Assembly: GCA_039199225.1 (NCBI GenBank)
Contig: JBCCSZ010000129.1
Coordinates: 1-20,462 of the forward strand
DNA from: JBCCSZ01 sp039199225
GTDB taxonomy: Bacteria > Bacteroidota > Bacteroidia > Chitinophagales > Saprospiraceae
Reading direction: 5' to 3'
Length of the DNA stretch: 20,462 nt
The position numbers and the translations under genes are program-made. This document shows, piece by piece, positions 8,085-14,031 of the stretch (position 1 is the first letter of the stretch; each line of letters begins with the position of its first letter). The notes under the pieces are model-generated. The model did not search any database. It saw nothing but the letters and a program-made list of their open reading frames with translations, and was not told the origin of the DNA.

Positions 8085-8419
8085 GGAATATATGTTCTAG
8101 TTTCCTATAAGCTCAAATAGCAATACAAATTAATGAGAAGCTGCTGAAAAGTAAAGTCGGCTAAAGTGGAGAAAAGTGGGAATAACCCTATGCTGGTATG
8201 AAGTGATCGGACCATGGCATGAAATGGTCATATGACGTACTCAATAAATTCAACCAATCCCCAAAAAGAGGCTGGTGTAAAAGCTATTTTAATGACCAAC
8301 AAGCAAAAAGCGCCATTTACACGAGTATGAACAGAGCAAAAAGAATATCTCGCCACAATCCCACAGGACTTTTGGACAGCTTCTTAACCTATATTAATGC
8401 AATTGTAAGCCTGCCTAAA
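8085..8419. other. Gene-poor divergent spacer
   Basis: This AT-rich spacer separates two divergent genes. I see no convincing gene in it: a 67-codon frame at 8219-8422 has no recognisable domain and a composition typical of chance translation. On the minus strand TTAATTTG (8126-8133) is a one-mismatch -7 box 41 nt before the giant gene, so a promoter is plausible there. No repeat or strong hairpin was found. Confidence 0.4.
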
Positions 8420-8427
8420 TAATTTTG
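8420..8427 (+). promoter_or_regulatory. Putative -7 element for the four-helix membrane protein
   Basis: TAATTTTG is an exact match to TAnnTTTG, 21 nt before the ATG at 8449. A transcript starting about 6 nt after it would have a leader of roughly 15 nt. No clear -33 TTTG is present, and the nearest TTG (8403-8405) is too close. Confidence 0.4.
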
Positions 8428-8448
8428 GCGGTTCTTCATCAAATTTAT

Positions 8449-8904
8449 ATGTCAATGAAAAAATATTCCATTTTCTTCAAAATAGCGGCCGTTCTGTGGA
8501 TCATTTGGGGCTTGGTGCATGTGCTTGCCGGGGTGATGACCATGAAAGGCATCTTGACAGAAGACATCGCATCATCGGTCGCAGGCATTGCAGATGCCGT
8601 TGATCCTAGTACATTGCAAATGAACTACCCAAAGGCAGCAGGCGCCATCCTGGGTCAACATGGATTCAATCTGTTCTGGATTGGAGTGGTTACCTTCTTT
8701 TCCGCATTTTTCGTTTGGCGCGGAAATAGAAATGCCATCTTCCTAGCGGCGCTGACAGGCGGGCTGGCCGACCTGGGATATTTCTTATTTATGGACTTAG
8801 GCGGATATGTCAACTTTATGCCAGGCACCGTTATGACCATCGTTTCAGCCTCCGCCATCCTCCTGAGCTTTTATGCTCATTTTGCAAATCGCGACACTCA
8901 CTAA
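8449..8904 (+). CDS. Small integral membrane protein with four predicted helices, family unknown
   Basis: The 151-residue product shows four hydrophobic segments: FKIAAVLWIIWGLVHVLAGV, NLFWIGVVTFFSAFFVW, IFLAALTGGLADLGYFLF and MTIVSASAILLSFYAHF. The first loop is polar (about residues 30-60, with EDIASSVAGIADAV). I do not recognise the family, and no catalytic or metal-binding motif stands out. The ATG at 8449 was chosen over an upstream TTG at 8425, which falls inside the -7-like box. An ATG at 8455 is also possible. The stop codon TAA is at 8902-8904, and its last two bases are also the first two of a 162-bp palindromic repeat, so the repeat may terminate or stabilise this transcript. Confidence 0.75.
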   Translation: MSMKKYSIFFKIAAVLWIIWGLVHVLAGVMTMKGILTEDIASSVAGIADAVDPSTLQMNYPKAAGAILGQHGFNLFWIGVVTFFSAFFVWRGNRNAIFLAALTGGLADLGYFLFMDLGGYVNFMPGTVMTIVSASAILLSFYAHFANRDTH

Positions 8905-9064
8905 GTGACTAGACAAAATTGTGTTATCCTTAGTTTGAAATGAGTTTCATCTATAGACGAGGCAAAAAACACAGACATAGCCATCGCTATGGCGAGTATT
9001 TTTAACGAAGTATAGAGGTGAAAGTCGTTCAAAATAAGTCATTATTCAATTTGTCTAGGTACTC
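8903..9064. repeat. Long imperfect palindromic repeat, copy 1
   Basis: This is the first of two adjacent direct copies with a 162-bp period. The ends are inverted: AAGTGACTAGACAAA on the left and, read from the other strand, GAGTACCTAGACAAA on the right. The inner arms also match each other's reverse complement with mismatches and small gaps. The apex is CATAGC-CATC-GCTATG around 8976-8991. The unit could therefore fold into one hairpin with arms of about 75 nt. It has no coding frame of note. Its left edge overlaps the stop codon of the membrane-protein gene. Confidence 0.9.
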
Positions 9065-9226
9065 AAGTGCCTAGACAAAATTGTGTTATCCTTAGTTTGA
9101 AATGAGTTGCATCTATAGACGAGGCAAAAAACACAGACATAGCCGTAGCTATGGCGAGTATTTTTAACGAAGTATAGAGGTGAAAGTCGTTCAAAATAAG
9201 TCATTATTCAATTTGTCTAGGTACTT
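9065..9226. repeat. Long imperfect palindromic repeat, copy 2
   Basis: The second copy has the same orientation and directly abuts copy 1. By eye there are five differences in 162 bases: positions 8908/9070, 8947/9109, 8983/9145, 8985/9147 and 9064/9226. Two of the five fall in the hairpin loop, which reads CATC in copy 1 and CGTA in copy 2, while the flanking CATAGC/GCTATG stem is unchanged. The ends are AAGTGCCTAGACAAA and, on the other strand, AAGTACCTAGACAAA, so its terminal inverted repeats are the better preserved of the two. Confidence 0.9.
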
Positions 9227-9367
9227 ACAGTAATGCAAATGGTAAATTCATCGTTTGTTTGGATAGGTAAAAGGTCAAAAAGCCTAATATCCATAAGCTG
9301 ACATTGATCCGATTGATATTCGTGGTGTACCACATCGCATACTCATTCGGCATTCAAAACTAAAACG
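9227..9367 (+). other. Leader region of the esterase-family gene
   Basis: This non-coding stretch separates the palindromic repeats from the esterase gene. It contains a small inverted repeat, GTGGTGTACCAC (9322-9333), 34 nt before the start codon, which could be an operator half-site pair or chance. I see no exact TAnnTTTG element; TTTGTTTG at 9254-9261 matches seven of eight positions. Nothing else is recognisable. Confidence 0.3.
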
Positions 9368-10663
9368 ATGAAAAACCTCCTAACGAGTCTACTGATCTTG
9401 TTCACCTATCCGCTTTGGGCGCAGTCTCCCACTTTGAAAGATTCCATTACGGCACGTCTGATCGACTTGGGCGAAGTGTCTGTGGACAATGAAGACTTCC
9501 AACATTTCGAAGGCTTGAAAAAAACGCTGAAAGATGTCGACATTGTCATGCTGGGTGAACAATCCCATGGGGAAGGAACAACTTACGCTACCAAGATCAA
9601 ACTGGTCAAGTATCTGCATGAGGAAATGGGCTTCGATATTTTGGCCTTTGAAAGTGGCTTTTTCGACTGTGCCAAAGCCTGGTCGCTCATTGAACAAGGA
9701 GAAGATGTCAGCCTCAGCCTGGGGAAGGGTGTCTTCAATGTTTGGTCGACAACGAAGGAATTTCGGCCTTTGGCCCGCTACATCGAAACGCAAGCCAAGG
9801 GAACGCGGCCACTGATGCTGAGGGGCTTTGATGGGCAGGTGGCTCTCAAAATGTCCAGCGAGTATCTGGCCACTGATTTACGAAATTTCCTGCAGCAGAT
9901 GGATCATCCCATGAAAGACGCAGAGGGCTTGGACCACTTCGCCCGGACCGTAGAAATGATTACTAGCTTGGAATTTAAGAAATACAAAAAGGAAAATGCC
10001 ATCCGCGACACAGCTTTTTTACAACAACTGTTGAACAGCCTCCAAGTCCACCAACAAGATTCCCTGACTTCCTTTTGGATACAATGCCTCAAAGGTGCCA
10101 AGGGGTATCTTTCTGACATCAAGCTCAAGACCGATCACCGCGATCGACAAATGGCAGACAACTTAAGCTGGCTCGTTGAACACCATCCGGGTCAAAAGAT
10201 CATCTGCTGGGGTGCCACCAGCCATTTTCTCTACAATGGCCACGAGGTAAGAATGAAGCTGATTCCTCAGCTGTTGGCTGCCAACTACTACAAAAAGCAG
10301 CCCATGATGGGCCATTACGTCAAAGAAAAATACGGCCAGAGGGTTTACACAATTGGCTTTGTTGCCTACCAAGGTGTCTACGGATACACCTATCGAAGAA
10401 AGATCAAACCTCCCAAAGAAGATACCCTGGAATACTTGCTCGGCCAAACAAGCATGGACAATGCTTTTCTGCCTTTGACCGACCTCAAGATCAGCCCTTT
10501 GCGCTCCCGCCCCCTCGGCAACATGTATATGAAAAACGACATTACCCGGGTGATGGACGGCGTGATCTTCAATCGCAAAATGGTCCCCTTGCGCATGGAC
10601 AGCAACCTCTTCTTAAAAATTTATCCTGAAAACAAATACATTAAGCCGGAGGTCACCGAATAA
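9368..10663 (+). CDS. Erythromycin esterase family protein, exported
   Basis: The 431-residue product begins with signal peptide MKNLLTSLLILFTYPLWAQ, so it acts outside the cytoplasm. The family core is clear: LGEQSHGEGTTYATKIKLVK (62-81) with Glu64 and His67, corresponding to the catalytic Glu-His of EreA/EreB-type enzymes, then GFDILAFESGF with Glu95, LRGFDGQ (151-157), and RDRQMADNLSWLVEH (258-272). The late motif that reads WAHNxH in classical members is WGATSH here (281-286), keeping the second histidine (His286) and losing the first. Family members hydrolyse macrolide lactones or related esters, but many environmental homologues have unknown substrates, so macrolide resistance should not be assumed. 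An AraC-type regulator follows after 23 nt and may control or share its expression. Confidence 0.85.
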   Translation: MKNLLTSLLILFTYPLWAQSPTLKDSITARLIDLGEVSVDNEDFQHFEGLKKTLKDVDIVMLGEQSHGEGTTYATKIKLVKYLHEEMGFDILAFESGFFDCAKAWSLIEQGEDVSLSLGKGVFNVWSTTKEFRPLARYIETQAKGTRPLMLRGFDGQVALKMSSEYLATDLRNFLQQMDHPMKDAEGLDHFARTVEMITSLEFKKYKKENAIRDTAFLQQLLNSLQVHQQDSLTSFWIQCLKGAKGYLSDIKLKTDHRDRQMADNLSWLVEHHPGQKIICWGATSHFLYNGHEVRMKLIPQLLAANYYKKQPMMGHYVKEKYGQRVYTIGFVAYQGVYGYTYRRKIKPPKEDTLEYLLGQTSMDNAFLPLTDLKISPLRSRPLGNMYMKNDITRVMDGVIFNRKMVPLRMDSNLFLKIYPENKYIKPEVTE

Positions 10664-10668
10664 CAGCG

Positions 10669-10676
10669 TAACTTTG
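10669..10676 (+). promoter_or_regulatory. Putative -7 element for the AraC-type regulator
   Basis: TAACTTTG matches TAnnTTTG exactly and lies in the 23-nt gap after the esterase stop. It suggests that the regulator has its own promoter in addition to any read-through. With this promoter, an ATG at 10696 leaves a more reasonable leader than the one at 10687. Confidence 0.4.
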
Positions 10677-10686
10677 ATTCAAATGG

Positions 10687-11553
10687 ATGTATGGTATGAA
10701 AGGCATTCCCGTCAGGAAAATTAAGTCCTCCTTCGAGCAAAGCAAGTTTGCCCAAAACTTCGATATAAAAAATTTTCAGGATTTGCTATCGAAGGGAGAC
10801 ATGGTGCAAAAAACCCATAGGCACGACTTCTTTTTATTGATGGCCTTCGAAATCGGCATCGGGCAGCATACGGTAGATTTCAAGGAATACAAACTCGGAC
10901 CATATACCATTTTTTTGTTGAGGCCCGGACAAGTACACTCCCTCAATCTCAAGGCAAAATCCAAAGGCTTCCTCATTGGGTTTACAGCTGATTTCTTTCA
11001 AACCGACCAAGCAGAAAACATTCAAAACTTAAGAAGACTGAGCAGAAATATATACTTCACATTCGAGGAAAAAACCTACGCAAAAATCAATGATCTGATA
11101 CATTCCATTTTTGAAGAGTTCAACAATAAGCAAAGTCAATACGCCAAAGTGATAGAGTCCTACCTCAGTATCCTTTTAATGAAATTAGAGCGGAACCAAA
11201 ACCAAACAGAACAAGAGCCGAAGAATACTTTTTTGCTGGACCAACTCGACAAATTTTCAGCACTTTTGGAAAAACACATCCACCAATACAAAAAAGTATC
11301 GGATTACGCTGCGCTAATGAACATCTCTAGCTTCCAGCTCAACAAAATCACCAAAACCACTTTGGGCAAAACCTGCTCGACAGTCATCAATGAGCAAGTT
11401 GTTTTGGAGGCTAAAAGAAACCTATTGGCAACACCCAGTCAAGTCAAAGAAATCGCCTACCACCTGGGATTTGAGGATGTATCTTATTTCATCAGATTCT
11501 TCAAAAAACAAGTAGGCATTACCCCCATTGCGTTCCGGACAAAGTTCAAATAA
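10687..11553 (+). CDS. AraC-family transcriptional regulator
   Basis: The 288-residue protein has an N-terminal cupin-like sensing half (about 30-120), with THRHDFFLLMAFEIG, YKLGPYTIFLLRPGQVHSL and GFLIGFTADFF. The HRHDFF and PGQVH motifs are typical of the AraC ligand-binding domain. The C-terminal half (about 190-288) is the double helix-turn-helix DNA-binding domain, with YAALMNISSFQLNKITKTTL in the first HTH and VKEIAYHLGFEDVSYFIRFF plus KKQVGITPIAFR in the second. It is expected to bind DNA in response to a small molecule, most simply controlling the adjacent esterase-family gene. The start at 10687 (MYGMKGIPV) could equally be 10696 (MKGIPVRKI), which looks more like the family's usual N-terminus. 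Confidence 0.9.
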   Translation: MYGMKGIPVRKIKSSFEQSKFAQNFDIKNFQDLLSKGDMVQKTHRHDFFLLMAFEIGIGQHTVDFKEYKLGPYTIFLLRPGQVHSLNLKAKSKGFLIGFTADFFQTDQAENIQNLRRLSRNIYFTFEEKTYAKINDLIHSIFEEFNNKQSQYAKVIESYLSILLMKLERNQNQTEQEPKNTFLLDQLDKFSALLEKHIHQYKKVSDYAALMNISSFQLNKITKTTLGKTCSTVINEQVVLEAKRNLLATPSQVKEIAYHLGFEDVSYFIRFFKKQVGITPIAFRTKFK

Positions 11554-11602
11554 GTCCTATTCAATTCCAGTTTTATCCTATCCTTTCGGGCAAAATGCCT
11601 CT

Positions 11603-11610
11603 TACTTTTG
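11603..11610 (+). promoter_or_regulatory. Putative -7 element for the methyltransferase operon
   Basis: TACTTTTG is an exact TAnnTTTG match, 26 nt before the ATG at 11637. A TTTC at 11584-11587 lies upstream, but its 15-nt spacing is shorter than usual. Confidence 0.4.
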
Positions 11611-11636
11611 AGGCACAATAATCAAGTCAAAAAATT

Positions 11637-12263
11637 ATGGAAAATACTTGGCTACAATTCTGGAATGATCGATTTCGCAAAGAAGAATACGCCTACGGCA
11701 CAGCACCTAATACCTATTTAGAGGAGCAACTCAGAAGTATACAACCTGTGGGAAAAATACTTTTTGGTGCCGAAGGGGAAGGAAGAAATTCCGTTTATGC
11801 TGCAAAAAGTGGCTGGGAGGTAACAGCATTCGACATCAGTGAAGAAGGCAAAAATAAGGCTATGCAATTGGCCCAAGCACATGGCGTTTCGTTGGACTAT
11901 CGGATCGGTGAACTTCCCAAACTACAGTTTCCGCCTCAGCACTTCGATGTCATCGCCTTGATCTATGCCCACTTCCCCTCTGCAATCAAGTCTCTATACC
12001 ACCAATTGTTAGACCGCTACCTAAAAGTTGGTGGCACCATCATTTTTGAGGCATTCAGCAAATCTCATGTGGCATACAGAAAACGGGATGAGAAAGTCGG
12101 AGGCCCCATAGACCTTGACATACTATTTTCAACAGAGGAACTCCAGATGGATTTTCACAACTACAACATTTTGGAGTTGGTAGAAAAAGAGGTAGAATTA
12201 AGAGAAGGAAATGGCCACATTGGCCTGGGGTCCGTCATCAGATTCGTGGGGCAGAAAAGATGA
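11637..12263 (+). CDS. Class I SAM-dependent methyltransferase (TehB-like)
   Basis: The 208-residue cytoplasmic protein begins ENTWLQFWNDRFRKEEYAYG, like TehB/UbiE-type small-molecule methyltransferases. Motif I is ILFGAEGEGRNSVYAA (41-56), which holds the SAM-binding GEGRN loop. The acidic residue ending strand 2 is Asp66 in VTAFDIS, and motif IV-like FDVIALIYAHF lies at 103-113. A further strand, VGGTIIFEAFSK, follows near 131-142. The substrate cannot be read from the sequence; related proteins act on thiols, halides, tellurite or small metabolites. The stop overlaps the ATG of the next gene (ATGA at 12260-12263), so the two genes are translated together. Confidence 0.87.
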   Translation: MENTWLQFWNDRFRKEEYAYGTAPNTYLEEQLRSIQPVGKILFGAEGEGRNSVYAAKSGWEVTAFDISEEGKNKAMQLAQAHGVSLDYRIGELPKLQFPPQHFDVIALIYAHFPSAIKSLYHQLLDRYLKVGGTIIFEAFSKSHVAYRKRDEKVGGPIDLDILFSTEELQMDFHNYNILELVEKEVELREGNGHIGLGSVIRFVGQKR

Positions 12264-12991
12264 AGTCGACCAAGAAAATGGGATTAAAAAGAATAATCCT
12301 TAGCCTGCTGTTTTTGAGCGTTGTGAACATACAGGCGTTCACCCAAAAAGCCGACCATTTTCATTCCTGGTGGGTCTATGATGGCAATTTTCGCCTCCAC
12401 GATCGGCTATCTGTCAATGCTTTGTATGCTTGGAGTAGAAACGACTACGTCAAAAACTGGCAACAGTCCCTTACGAGAATTGGACTAAATTACGATCACA
12501 GGAAAAACCTGGCCTTTTCCGGGGGATACGAATGGATAGAGCGCTTTCCCTATGGCGAACAGCCGCTGCCAAGGCAGATTGCCATCCACCGCTTCTATCA
12601 AGGAATCACCCTAAAAAATAAAATAGGCAACATCGGTCTAGCCAATATTCTCAGATTCAATCAAGAACACCTAAATGGTGCATTTCGATATTTCATCATC
12701 AACCAAATAGGGCTAAAAATCCCGGTTCGGCTCAACAAGAAAAACACAAGACTGTCCATCAGGCTTGCAGAGGCCATCTTCATCAACCACGGCAAATCTG
12801 CCAATAAAAACTACTTTGGACAAAATAGGGTCTATGCAGGAATCGATGTTTTAGTTAACCAATCCATGGGTATAGATGTCGGCTACTTAAACCAATACAT
12901 CATCAAGGGCAACCAATTAATAGAAAACAACCATACTCTGCTAGTCCGACTGACCCACCAGATGGATGTAAGAAAAAATCGTAGACATTGA
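12260..12991 (+). CDS. DUF2490-type outer-membrane-like protein
   Basis: The 243-residue product has a signal peptide (hydrophobic RIILSLLFLSVVNIQAF, with cleavage near residue 29). The mature part alternates polar and aromatic residues in amphipathic strands: DHFHSWWVYDGNFRLHDRLS, RIGLNYDHRKNLAFSGGYEW, HRFYQGITLKNKIGNI and LRFNQEHLNGAFRYF. It resembles the DUF2490 family, uncharacterised proteins predicted to form beta-barrels in Bacteroidota and Proteobacteria. A barrel in the outer membrane is plausible. An internal ATG at 12278 (MGLKRII) would shorten the basic signal-peptide region. Co-translation with a methyltransferase is unexpected, and the link between them is unknown. Confidence 0.78.
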   Translation: MKSTKKMGLKRIILSLLFLSVVNIQAFTQKADHFHSWWVYDGNFRLHDRLSVNALYAWSRNDYVKNWQQSLTRIGLNYDHRKNLAFSGGYEWIERFPYGEQPLPRQIAIHRFYQGITLKNKIGNIGLANILRFNQEHLNGAFRYFIINQIGLKIPVRLNKKNTRLSIRLAEAIFINHGKSANKNYFGQNRVYAGIDVLVNQSMGIDVGYLNQYIIKGNQLIENNHTLLVRLTHQMDVRKNRRH

Positions 12992-13019
12992 AATGTATGC
13001 AACTTTAGAAATAAGTTTT

Positions 13020-13027
13020 TAATTTTG
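13020..13027 (+). promoter_or_regulatory. Putative -7 element for the aldo/keto reductase
   Basis: TAATTTTG matches TAnnTTTG exactly, 41 nt before the ATG at 13069 and 28 nt after the stop of the preceding gene. No convincing -33 box is seen at 17-23 nt. Confidence 0.38.
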
Positions 13028-13068
13028 GTTGTGCTTTTCTTGTCTGATATTCTAAATCCATTCCGCAA

Positions 13069-13911
13069 ATGTCCAACGCCACACTTCAGATCGATACCCG
13101 CCGTCCCCTCGTCAACCAATACAGCATGCCGCTCTTTGGGCTGGGCGTCTATCTCAGCAAAGAAGGCGACGAATGCTATCATGCAGTTCAAGCTGCTTTG
13201 GCGCAGGGCTATCGCCTCATCGATACAGCCTCCTTTTATGAGAATGAAGAAAGCGTCGGTCGGGCCGTGAGGGAAAGTGGGATTCCCAGAGAAGAGATTT
13301 TTGTCACGACAAAGGTTTGGAACGACGACCATGGCTACGACGCCACACTGCGCGCCTTTGATAAGAGCATGAAAGAATTGGCCCTGGACTATGTTGACCT
13401 ATACCTGGTTCACTACCCGGTCAGCGGAAAGCGACTCGACACTTGGAAAGCCATGGAACGCATTGCCGAAGGGGGCCGCTGCAAAGCCATTGGCGTCAGC
13501 AATTACTTCGTTAAGCATCTCGAAGAGCTGTACCAACACTGCCATATCCCTCCAACAGTCAACCAAATCGAGCTGAGTCCCTACTGCTTTGAATCCCGCA
13601 TCGACACCGTTTCCTTTTGCCGCGACAAAGGCATCATCGTTCAAGCCTACAGCCCGCTGGTTCGCACCCAAGTATTCAACGATCCTCCACTTGTCGCCCT
13701 AGCCCAAAAATACGACAAGACAGCTGCTCAAATCCTCATCCGCTGGGCCTTACAAGAAAACATCAGCGTCATCCCCAAATCCAGCAACCCCAAGCGCATC
13801 CGCGCCAATGCCGACGTCTTCGACTTCCACCTCTCCGATGAAGACATGCGCCACCTCAAAAGCCTAGACAAAAACCTCTTCGTTTGCTGGGACCCAGCAG
13901 AAGCTGAATAG
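13069..13911 (+). CDS. Aldo/keto reductase
   Basis: The 280-residue cytosolic protein has the usual length of the family and all four catalytic residues: Asp52 and Tyr57 in IDTASFYENEESVG, Lys82 in VTTKVWNDD, and His115 in DLYLVHYPV. The TIM-barrel signatures GVSNYFVKHLEEL, NQIELSPY and the C-terminal cofactor loop IPKSSNPKRIRANADVFDF are all present, pointing to NADPH. It most resembles the 2,5-diketo-D-gluconate reductase group, which reduces aldehydes and ketones broadly, so the native substrate is uncertain. It has its own -7 box and is followed by the octamer array, then by the convergent permease operon. Nothing is missing or broken. Confidence 0.93.
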   Translation: MSNATLQIDTRRPLVNQYSMPLFGLGVYLSKEGDECYHAVQAALAQGYRLIDTASFYENEESVGRAVRESGIPREEIFVTTKVWNDDHGYDATLRAFDKSMKELALDYVDLYLVHYPVSGKRLDTWKAMERIAEGGRCKAIGVSNYFVKHLEELYQHCHIPPTVNQIELSPYCFESRIDTVSFCRDKGIIVQAYSPLVRTQVFNDPPLVALAQKYDKTAAQILIRWALQENISVIPKSSNPKRIRANADVFDFHLSDEDMRHLKSLDKNLFVCWDPAEAE

Positions 13912-13926
13912 CATCATTCTAAACCC

Positions 13927-14022
13927 AAAAAATCACCAGACCACCAGACCACAAAATCACAAAATCACAAAATCACAAAATCACTCAACCACAAAACCAC
14001 CAGATCACAAAATCACAAACCC
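13927..14022. repeat. Twelve-unit octamer tandem array
   Basis: The convergent gap between the reductase and the permease operon is almost wholly a run of 8-bp units kept in exact phase: AAAAAATC, ACCAGACC twice, ACAAAATC four times, ACTCAACC, ACAAAACC, ACCAGATC, ACAAAATC and ACAAACCC. The consensus is close to AC(A/C)A(A/G)A(T/C)C. The plus strand is nearly free of G and T. Such a simple sequence can expand or contract by slippage. Confidence 0.85.
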
Positions 14023-14031
14023 CCTCCTCCC

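Noticed and set aside
8219..8422. A 67-codon frame in the divergent spacer
   Set aside because: No hydrophobic, domain or repeat pattern is visible, and the composition looks like translated non-coding DNA. A promoter box overlaps its end.
8903..9226. Insertion sequence
   Set aside because: Inverted ends are present but there is no transposase frame, and the unit is only 162 bp, so a full IS is excluded; a MITE-like element remains possible.
9368..10663. A macrolide-resistance gene call (ere)
   Set aside because: The family match is good but the late histidine motif is altered, and most environmental homologues have unknown substrates, so no resistance symbol is given.
12883..13332. A 149-codon minus-strand frame across the DUF2490/reductase boundary
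   Set aside because: It is antisense to two confident genes and has no recognisable features.
13927..14022. CRISPR array
   Set aside because: The units are 8 bp and contiguous, with no spacers and no cas genes nearby.
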